Positions 12,401 to 23,600 of a DNA stretch of 64,000 bases are shown here, piece after piece (the first letter of the stretch is position 1; the number at the start of each line of letters is the position of its first letter). The notes beneath the pieces were generated by a model. The model was given only the letters and a program-made list of their open reading frames with translations, ran no database searches and was not told where the DNA came from. Source of the stretch: Gordionus sp. m RMFG-2023 (taxonomy: Eukaryota; Nematomorpha; Gordioida; Chordodea; Parachordodidae); contig NC_088775.1 in NCBI RefSeq assembly GCF_954871325.1, positions 78,717,561 to 78,781,560 on the forward strand, written 5' to 3'. A program made the position numbers and the translations under genes.

Positions 12401-14673
12401 TTTAATAAATATATTAAAATTACCGATAGACATTGAAGCCTTGTTTGAAGAGATTGTAATTTTTTCCATTTTTTATGATTCGCCAGAATACTTAAAGTTA
12501 GATGGTCTAAAAGCAGAGGAGAAATGGGTGGAATTTTTTCGTAATAACGATAAATCCCCATGCTTGAAAAAAATTTGCGATATGTTTTTTCCTTACCTCA
12601 TTCTAATGCCTCATCGGAGAGCATTTTAGCCTGATGAGGATTGCCTGGAGAAAGGAGAGAAATCGAATTGCTTTAACAACATTAGAAGCCGAGTTAATGG
12701 TTAAACAAAATTATAAAATGTCATGCCATTAATTTTATAAATATCTTAATAACGACATAAACGTTTAGTTCCAATATTTATATCTCAAATAAAATATAAT
12801 TAACTATAACTATTTGACTTTCTATATTTTATAAAATCTTATTTATACATTTGCATAAAATCAAACATATTTATTTTTTACATTGTAAAATTAATATTTT
12901 GGCAAATCATAAAAATAAAGAAGCATTACAATCTCCTCAAACATGACATCATATTAAATCTTATTAATAATTATCTGATAATAGTAATAATATTCTTACT
13001 TTGGTATTTCTGCAGCATAATTTAGTGAACCTTTATTAAATTATATTCTTCTGATTGCAACTGCATATTAACAGCATATAGTAGATTTCCTATATGTAAA
13101 ATTCCTAAAATCTATTATTTTTTAAAGGTTTGTAAAATTTTAAAATTCTACGATGGCACGTATTAGGAGGAACCTGTCAACCAACATTATGCTGACTCAA
13201 TTCTGTAAATACACTCTGGTTTTTGCCAAATTCACTGAGGAATTATCAGATCAGAAAGCTGCCATGCAATTCATTGGTAATGCCAAATCTGCCATATTTA
13301 CCATTATATATGGTTAGCTAAAAAAAATTTTAATAGTTTTATTGAAATGACATTAATTTTGTTGAAATAGGGGACGATCAAGGGAAATGTTTTGATATCT
13401 CCTTATTAGATGCATCTGTTAGAATTGCATATGTTTGCACATCTTTCAAATCGTCATTGACCTTCTGGATTTATATCCTAAAACATTGATGATAGCCTTG
13501 CTCATTTGTGTTCTACAAAGTATACTTTTCATTTATATTAGTCGTTAAATATTATGGGGAAAGATTCTACCAACATTGTGATGTTAAGTAGCTCTCTGAA
13601 TGTTGTACTGCTTGATAGGTATACTGTAGTTGCATCTGTTTTATTTCTTATTTTTGAAGAATATTTTTGTTTTGGATGTTGATAGACTGCCCTGTACTGA
13701 TTTATGCTTTGAAGATTTTTGAAGCCTCAAAATATCATATTCCCTTCCCCCATTGTATTAACTAAATACTGTAGAACAACTTTCCCGCACTGATTATTAA
13801 TATTTTTTACATTGTAAATTTAAAATTGTTTGTTTTTTTATAAAATCTTATTTATACATTAGCATAAAATATATTTTTTTAGATTGTAAAATTACAATTT
13901 TTTTATAAAATTTTATCTTGTTTACATTCTTTTGTATTTAAAAAAGATCGTTGGTTATTATTTTAAAACAAAATTAATATAGTATAATAAATCAATATGT
14001 TATTTTAATAATAAAGATAGTATTTAAGAAATTTTGTGTCGTACTATAATTACCTATTTTGAAAAATAGTTGCGTATTTTATTTTGGAAAATAGTTACCT
14101 ATTTTATTTTGAAAAAGAGTTGAATATTTTATTTTGAAAAATAGTTGGCTATTTTTTTGAAAAATAGTTGGCTATTTTATTTTGAAAAATAGTTGGCTAT
14201 TTTATTTTAAATAGTTGGCTATTTTATTTTGAAAAATGGCCCGCAAAATTTTTTTTGTAGCAATTTTCATATTTCTCCCACAATTTTTATATTACTCGCA
14301 CAAAATACCGAATTTCTGCCACAATTTGAAAATTTTGACCTGGCAACCCTGCTCCTGAACTCACGAAAACATTTTTAACATATTTAAAAATAAGTATAAC
14401 CTTCTCCAACACCAAATTTGAATGATACAGTGGAGACCGGTGATGGATGGTCATGGCTGTCGAAAGTGGACGCAAAAGTGACGGTAGTTGGCAAAGATGA
14501 AAACAATGGCTTATTTTGGTTGGTATCAATTAATTTGTTAGTGGCGGCGATGCTCGGAAAAACTATTATTTGACTCGTTATTGCCGAGGTAGACGGCTTT
14601 AGGGAGATTGTCAGAGGAGTGATTATGGTCAAAGGTGGCAACGAAACTTTAGAAGTTGTACAGGATAATGGCT
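6425..14673 (-). CDS. NUP153: Nup153 exons 15-21: FG-repeat domain
   Basis: Exons 14673-14401, 10704-10597, 10356-10048, 8151-7882, 7630-7265, 6990-6791 and 6625-6425. FG motifs seen: FKFG (exon 15), FTFG (17), LPFG (18), TTFG and FTFG (19), FNFG, SFG and FSFG (20), NFG (21), in Ser/Thr/Pro-rich spacers without predicted structure, as expected for a cargo-receptor-binding FG domain. Exon 19 also has NKRANEDSDDSKPKK, resembling a bipartite nuclear localisation signal. The FG density (about nine) is low compared with human Nup153. The stop at 6425-6427 follows SGGFALG; a donor-like GT just before it leaves room for one more small exon. Confidence 0.88.
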
Positions 14674-17600
14674 CTAAAGGTTGGTATTGATAGATTTTAA
14701 AATCTTATAATTAGATAATTATAAGAGGTATCTGAGCGTTTATAAAAATTGTAAATTTCTATCTCATGAATTTGGGAAAAAGTAAATATATTATATTTAT
14801 AAAACTTTTGAAAAATTTTGTTAAAAAAAATTATACATGCTACCAAGAAGTAAGTTACAATTTAATATTTACCCTTTTCTAATTGTTTAAAAATTGAATC
14901 ACAAACAGGGTTACTTTGTTTACACCTGCAAAAAAACAATAATAAACCTTTAATTGCAAAAAGAGGAGTCTGACACATATCGCATAAATTAGAAAATGGT
15001 TTATTTTTGTGTGAGCATATGGAACAAGTAGTATTCCGTAAGTCTAGTTTTTTGCTAAATGTGTCAACTTTGGAAATTTCCTCTGGCTTAGGCACTTTTT
15101 CTACGTTTGCAGAATCTTGTGTATCAAGCTTTAGATTTTCATTTATAAAAAAACAAAAATTATTTATAAAAATTGCATATCTAATAAAAAAAATCAAGAC
15201 TTTTCCATACTACTAATAAAAAAAAGTAAATAATTAAAATATCTAAAATATAATATAATCCATCATGAATTAAATCTTTAAATAACTAACATAACCCAAG
15301 TAACTTTGCCATCCGACTATATTTTATTTTTTATAAATATATTAACTAAAAAATAATTAAAAACTTTTATCAATTAAACTGAAAATATTAAAATTTCTCA
15401 GTGCTACCTTTCTCACAAGTTCCATCTAGGGCTGTGCAGATATTAAAATATTATGCTTATAAATTGCATCGAAATTACTACAAGATATGCAGTAAATTTT
15501 TAATGCATAACTATCTTGGAATGTTAATAAAACTTTAAAATAATTTATCAAACAAATATATTTTAAGAAAAGTCAACGGCAAATGGAATGAGCCCATGTT
15601 GGGGATCGGTTTTTAATAATTTTTTGCCGATCCGATCCAAAACAAATTCTTTATCGGCCTTTATGTTATATGTATATTCCAATATGTTCATGAATAAAAA
15701 ATTAGCTGCCAATTCTAAGATATACACATTTATAAATATGTTATTTTAATCTAGGCAAAAATATCGGCACAGCCCTAGTTCCATCCATAACGTGGAGTAT
15801 ATTAAGACCAAATATCTGATCAATTATTTTTATTAATTAAATCGCAATATATTAAATAATTTACAGCCTGTTTAATTAGGATATTTTATAATATTTTTAT
15901 TTAAAAATATCGTTAATTTTGTTTAATTATAACGATCTTCAAATTTTTGTGATATTGTTCTTAATTTGTTACAAATTTTTGTGGTATTGTTCTTAATTTG
16001 TTATGAGAAAAGAAAAGTCAATGGGAAAAATTGCATTGAATTTAAACTTAATCAGAAATATCGTAAGAAATATTATTATCAATAGAATATTCAAAACTAA
16101 AATAAAAAAAATCCATAAGAAAAGCAAGTAAATAAGAAGAGTATTGTAAAAATACTCTTTAAAAATCGATTTCTGACTGTCGAAGTAAATTACATTCTCT
16201 AATTAAGCTAAAGAGATGCAAGTGTTAGTTTTAAATCAAAAAAAGATAAATTTCAATAATCCCCCTGCTCATAGATATTAAATATAAACCGATCAAGTTA
16301 TTTTTAGTGATAAATTATGTTTTAAGATATAGGTTAAGAAAATTTAAAAATTTTCCTAATACCTTCGATTATATATATGAGGATACATGGCAGCAAAAAG
16401 ATTAGGTGAGCATTCTTTTATAGGTCAGATTATTTAGGAGTGAAAAATATATGTAAATTCTAACAATATCCCAGTAGTACCCTCCTCATCATTATTTTCT
16501 AATGGTTAAATGATAATAATATATATATTTTATCTTGATATCGAGCCCAGACACCAATCTCATTCAAAATAAGTGACACATTGTGAAAAATCAGATATTA
16601 AAGACAAAGATCAGGTGCTATAGGTATAAAGAGAAAAATTCAAAAAACCTGACAAATAATCAAAATTTAATTAGTTCCTTCTTAAAGAATAACATCCGTA
16701 ATTTTGTTTATTAATATTTTATGATTATTTCATTAAGAAATAAAAATATAGGGGTATTAAAGATACTTGGGTTTGGTTAGTTTATGGAATGCAGTATAAA
16801 AATAACTTTATTAAAAGATCGATTAGCCTTAGGACTGGCGTTGGCAGTCCCACAACATATACACTTCAAAGATGAAGGTAAGTTTTTGACCCAACAGGAT
16901 AAACACATCCATTTATCTAAAATAATAATTATTATATTTTTTTATATAAATTTTGAGAATAAAAACCTAAAAATCTGCTTAAAGGTGTAAAAAAATATAA
17001 TTAATATTGATAACGCAGATTAAGTATTACAAATAATTTAGTTATTGAATTTAAAACAGTATTTTTATAATATGAATACCTAAATTGTCATTATTGAATA
17101 TGAAAGGTGCTTCAGTAACTTTCGTGATTTCACTAATAGATGATGTATGACTAATATTTTGTTTTGATTCAAAATTTGTTGGACTCATCTTATCTGATTT
17201 AAGGAAATCAAGACAGGATCCTTGTTTAAATGGGGATGGTTCGCTGGATATTGTTCGAGCTATCATCAAATAAATGTATTTATTAAATTTTAAATATGAT
17301 GTATCATTGGAAAGACAATTCCAAAACATGAGCCCTTCCATTAGCTTAATTTCTCCTACTATCTAAGTCCTTTGAATTGTAGAAGGGTGATGGTATCTTT
17401 CTAAGTCAGGCAGAAAAGAGAGAAAGTAGAAGTAAATAAAGTAATTATGAATTAATTCCAATATTAGCAAGAAGTTTAAAAAAATATATATAAATTGGAA
17501 GTTGCATTTGTGCATCACTCATTATTATCATATAATCTGTCAAATAATTTCATACTCTCTTCTATGAAAATCTCTCCAAATGATACACGACATACTTAAT

Positions 17601-20600
17601 GGATCCAATTTATACATTCTTTTTAACTTTCCTGACCATGCCAATATTGAAACTAATCAATCGGTACTATTATCTTATACCTAATAATTATTGGTTTTTA
17701 GATTTTTTACGAATACAAACATTATATGATTTGATTGTAAAAAAAAATATTCATCAAAATAATAGTATTTTCATTATTCGATCAAATTATTTATAATTCG
17801 AAATTATTAGTATCTATTTCAAAATTTTTAAGTATTTAACATGTGACTTGTAATTTATTATTCAAACGAATACGAATATGGAGTCATTCGATTCATGCAA
17901 ATACAACTATAGAAAATCTTTTTGATTTTGACATGATGAATGTCTATTGGCTAGGTGCTAACAAATGACAACATGAGGTCTTGAAAAAAGTTTTCATTAT
18001 AAATTAATAAGTATCATAATTATATAATTACTTAAAACGGTTGCTTCTGATAGAAGTTTGTCGATTTTGTTATTTATAGGATCTTTGAACGATTCATGGT
18101 CTTTACCATGGTTGACGTGAGGCTTGGTATATGGTTTATGCTTAGAATGTTTATGTAGAGAGTCACTGATATGGGACTTGATTTCGTAAATAATATATAT
18201 ATAGAAAATCTTAATTAGTTGATTTGGATGCAATAAAAAAAATTAAAATAAGACGATTTTGATTATTTATAGAATGGTATTTTAAACGGGGTTTATCTAA
18301 AATTTCAGTTATATAATAACAATAATTTTCAGTAATAAATAAAAGTAGCATTTAATAACAGTATACTTATTAGAGGTTGAGACAGCCTGGAGCTCAGCCC
18401 AGATTTTTGGGATAGGGATAGGTTGGACAAATGGTTTAAAATATTTTATAGAAAATATATTTAACACACTATGCCAAAAAACTTGATAAAAATTTCCACA
18501 ACATTAAACCTTAAAATATTACTTTTTTAAGAAACCTATATAAATTATTGATTTTGAATGTTAAACTGACCTTTTGAATCAAATCTTCGCGTTTTTTGCC
18601 TATAAAGATTTTTGGCGTGGTAGGCATTAAAAATGTGAAATTAGGCAAATTATCCATCTCAGTGACATCTATTTTAACGATTGGAGCCATATCACCAGTT
18701 TGAGGTGTCCTCCCCGTTAATTCTTGTTTATTAAGGTCTATGTTGGTAGGGACGGGATATTCATTCTTGAAAAGTTTCTTGAAATCTTGAAGATGACTGT
18801 AATTGATAATATTAATTTTAAAAAAAAATGTAATGTAGATTTAAAAGCTAGCTAAAAAAGGTCGCACCCACAGATCTCACTACTAGTATCATTAACCCAA
18901 CCCTATAAAAAAACCTTTGAATAATATGGCGAAAATAAATGTTTGCTTGAAATGAAGGGCTGGGATATAAACTTCAGTATTAATACTAAGACTGAAATAT
19001 GTGCAATATTAGCTATAAAAAATAATCAAAAGATTATTTTATCATTAAAATAATTATAGATTTTAACATTTTAAAGATCTTTGAGTATTTGAATCATAAA
19101 TGTGTGGATGACAACTCAAACAAGACCAAAGTGCAGTGAAATGAAATTAATTTGCATAACTCAATTTTAAACGATAAGTGTAGTCTGATCAATTTACTTA
19201 CCTAAGGCTGCACACAAAAGTACAAAAAAATATAATTCAAAACTTTATCGAAAATTAAGCCTTTTTAAATAAGAAAATTAAAAAGGTGATCAAAACTTCT
19301 TTTTTAAAAAAAAATGTTTCAAAACTTAAAATAGGTTTTGCTTAAGCTTTTAAAATTTGTTAAGTTTAGAAACAAGTTTTGAATGCAGCCTAAATAGGAT
19401 ATTGTAGAAGATAATTAAGAGTATGTTTAAAACTTCTTTCTTGCTAACCAGAGGACTTAGAAATCGAAATAAAAGAGCAAGAAGAAATAAAATATACGAT
19501 CATAAAATAATTTCATAATTCTAACAATTTAATTAAAGTAATTGTTAGAATTAAAATATTTGTTTTGTTCTTGAAATTCAGAAAAATAAATGTTTTGGTA
19601 TGTTAACCCTACAGAGATAGTTTTGGTGTGGCTAAAGAGAAACATTTTGTTTTATATAGAAAATACACGCTTAAGATTAAACTTTTCGCGCTCTTCTGCC
19701 ACTACCTGGCGAAGCAATAAATAATATTAATCGAATATATATACTAGATGTACCGGACAGAGTCCGAATCTTCCCTATTACCCGGCCGGTTTTATTCAAA
19801 TATCCGGTTCTTACTATAGTTGGATAATGGTTAAATGTCGGCTAATACAGCTCAATCTTCAGGCGCCTGTCGGAGAAAATCCGTTAACATTAAGGCGTTT
19901 TAATTTTTATCTGTTTCTTCCAAGTTTGAGCTATCTTTTTAAAACCCTAGGCCATAGTGATAATCTTCGACTAAAAATATAGTAATTACCCAACTATAGT
20001 TCTTACACGTTTTTACCAGTATCAGGTAAAAACTGGATGCAGTATAACTTTAAATATAAAACAAAACATAAATTTACGAACCTTTCAGATTTCAGGAAAG
20101 ATATGGATGAATGATCGCCCTTTTTCTATAAATTTTTATTTTTTAAAAAAATTAAAAATTGTTAGCAATAAAAAAAATGTTAAAACTTGATAAGGAGATG
20201 CAGTTAAGTGTCGATTGATGAATGAATAAGGCGATTTTCCGAGATTTAAATTCGTGATTGGTGGACCCAATCTTGACTATTACAATATATATATATATAT
20301 ATATATTAAATAAAATCAGGTAGATAATTTTTATTCATTAAAAATATTAATCCTATGTTTTTTGTTCACATTTTGTATGGTTTAAAAAAGAACATATTAT
20401 GTATAAAATACAATTGTATTGAACAATGATATTATAATGAATAAAAAAATAAAAATTAAATATTAATCAGCAAAATTATCAAATCCCTCTCATTAAAACG
20501 GAGGTTATAAATCACAAAGAAGAAAAAAATTGTCATTAAAGTTTATTTGTATGCATGAATTCAAATTATTACTATGATTATAACAAGAATAATTAAAAAG

Positions 20601-23600
20601 TATTTATCATTGTTTTATATATAATTAATGCAATATTTAGCTATAAAAATATCACGTAAAAATAGCTTGTATTATTAAATTTGAATATTTATAAAGGTAC
20701 TTATTCAAACGTTGAATAGTCAAGTGATAAATAATATACTAAGGTAATAACTTTATAACTACAGCTCTGCCAAAAATTGTAGTAAAATCCTTAGGAGCCC
20801 TTCCCCATTTTTTTAAATCTATGTCTTGCTCATGTAAAATAAACTGTGCCGTTATGGGATAATTAGGGATGTACCGATATTTTATATCGGATCGGGCAGA
20901 TATTTAGCTCATTTTAAAATATCGGTTATCGGCAAATATTATAAAATTTTCCGATCCGATATAAAATGGCGCTTTTAACAAAATTTAAAAAAAGTTATAT
21001 CTAAAAAACCATTTATTTTTATAAATAAAATCGAAATACATTTTTATGTTTAATTTTTTTAATAGAAATAATTAGTTAATAAACATTCTGCAATATAGTT
21101 ATTTTTTTTCGCATTCTGTTTAAAAAAGTGTTCATTAATCTCTTCAGTATCTGTTTTTAGTGATGCTAGTGATATTAACAGTCCCCATCACCGCCGACAT
21201 ATCTCTGATATAAAAAGAAATCTTCGATATATTAATTTTAAATATTAATTTCAAATTTCATAATATATTTTTTTATTACTAATTATGTAAATAGATGAAT
21301 GTTTCGGATCGGCCTTCAAAAAGTGGTATCGGTACACCCCTAGGGATAATAATAAAGGACGATATTATATAAACGCATACTTTTAATCTGATCGTTTTTT
21401 CTAAAAATTGGCTGTTTTCTAGTTTATTGGAATTCGATCTTTCCGCCAGGGTAGAACTAATATTAGAAATTCGAGAAGTTTCAGCTGTGTTCATCTTAAT
21501 AAAGCTAGATTTTGATGGCTGAACAATTTATTTTTACAAAAGAAATAATTTGGTTAAAAAAATAGGGATTTAGTTAAATTTCTTTAGAAAAAATCATTAC
21601 CAATGGTCTTATAAATTTGTTTTTAATTTTTTTTAAAAATAAACTTTACAATAGTATTGAAAGTCATGACAAATCCCCACACAAAAAGAAATTCTTTAGC
21701 CACCATACCTTAAAACGAATTAAGTTTAGCATCATGGTTATATAGAGTTCAAGCTAAATAATTTTTAAAAGTTTTAGCTCAAATGGATCCTGAATTATGA
21801 GGTTCTCAAAATCCAATAATGTTTTTTTATATCCAATTAACTTTTACCAAAAGATATGTACACTTATAAATTGTGAATAATTTTAAAAAATATTTTTATA
21901 TTTTTTTAAAGTGAACTTTAATGGCTGCAAAGGGATATATAATTCCTATATTTTGACCAAATATTCATCGAGTAATTTGAGATTCTTAAAACCTAAATCG
22001 CACCTATATTGAACTTATAAAGCCCGTATCAATTTAATTCATAAATTTTAAGAGCATATACAACCAACACAAGTTTAAATAATTTTAAAAAAACGTTTGT
22101 AAAATCGCTAAATTTGACATGGAAACCACCCATAAACAAAATCCTAAAATAAAAGAATTATAGAAAAAATGCACAAAATAATAATTTGTGATTTAATAGC
22201 CTGGGGAAGTAAAGTTATATTTATGAAAAAAAATGTAATAAGATTAATTAGAAAAAAGGATGATTTAGTTTAAAAAAATCACAAAAAAATAATCATTTAA
22301 AAGTTAAAAAAAATAAAACTTTGATATAAAACAAACTCCGTAGAAAAAAATACCTTGAAAAATAGGGGTGAATTGGTATAGGGAGTTTGTATTATTTTTT
22401 GTTTATCGATGGATAAATTTGATTGCAGATATTGACTGGGCAAATATGAATGGGATTTATTGTCAATTTCAGATAATGTGATAGGGATTTCTGAAGAATT
22501 TGTGTTAAAACTTGTACTAGGTTCTAAATTCTATAAAGTTAAATAATAATATCATTATTTTTTTATGTAATCATTCATAACTATTAATTGAATAAGAATG
22601 TTATTTATATTTTTTTAAATTTTATTTCTTCATAATTTAAAAAATAATATATTACAATATTATTTTGATCAGCTATTTGTCCTAACATGCTCATTATTTT
22701 TTGGGCAGTATCACTTAATCCTCCTGTGGGTAAAAATTGTTTAGCATTTGGCTTTTTATAATTTGATATCTAGAATACAGATTTTTTTAAATAAATAAGA
22801 ATAAAGTTCTTTACCTGGTAAGGTGTATGAACAGACAGCCTTTGCTTACGATATAATGAGGAAGGTCCTCCATAACTTGTTCTATTCTGATTGTATATTG
22901 TTAATGAACCACTTGGTTGATTCAAATTTTGTGGCTAATTTAAAAAAATGTAAATTAACTTATGTTAAATCTTTTTTTTAAATTACATTAATCAAGTTTG
23001 AAGTGCTGTTTAAAAGAATTGTAGATGATAGATCTTTATCTTTGAATTTGTTTGTGAACAATTCTGAATTATCTGAATATAGAGTAGTAAATATGTATTA
23101 AAAAAGTGACAAAATTGTGATATCTATGTGTTATTTTCAACTTTAATCGTGTTATTTTTAAATTTAAAAACCAGATTTCAATGGAAATGTATTCCAGCAT
23201 GTTTATAGAAAAAAATAAATTATATTAAATCAAAAGTTCAAGGTAAAATATACTAAAAATTATTGGATAAGTTTTCTAAAAATGCTACCACATTTCTGGT
23301 AAAATCGGATCTTTAAATTTAAAAAAATGACTCAAAAAATGATTTAAGGTTGAAAATAACACATTGCCTTAAAAAACATGATTAATTAAAATATTAAAAA
23401 TTAATATGTATATCATAACTAGGGTTGTGCCATATTAAATATTAGATTGTATCAGCACAGATATTTAACATTTTCATAAATATTGGATCAGGTTGATCTT
23501 TTTTAAAAACTAATCCTATTTAATGTTTTGGGTTATTTTATGATTATATATATAATTTTTTTTTAATTTATAAATAATTTCATAATAAAAAAATAAATGA

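Larger units (their letters stand above)
10999..14351. mobile_element. hAT element (ZBED-like transposase) inside Nup153 intron 15
   Basis: Terminal inverted repeats CAGGGTTGCCATGTC / GACCTGGCAACCCTG, flanked by the perfect 8-bp duplication CTCCTGAA (10991-10998 and 14352-14359), which defines a hAT insertion of 3353 bp. Coding remains of the transposase lie on the plus strand at about 11720-12715. Near both ends, TCTCCCACAATTTTT-like motifs repeat. A ~25-bp tandem array (GAAAAATAGTTGGC units) fills 14053-14240. Between 13020 and about 13480 lies an inverted, diverged partial copy of the transposase, so the element is rearranged. It sits 49 nt beyond the exon 15 donor. Confidence 0.93.

Noticed and set aside
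13153-13490. Two-exon open frame starting MARIRRNLSTN with a 58-nt GT..AG gap, looking like a captured host gene inside the hAT
   Set aside because: The region is an inverted, diverged copy of the transposase (compare 11900-12160 in reverse), so the frame is antisense to transposase sequence.
16784-16990. Plus-strand ORF of 68 codons
   Set aside because: It is the opposite strand of Nup153 exon 13, whose zinc-finger cysteines are unmistakable on the minus strand.
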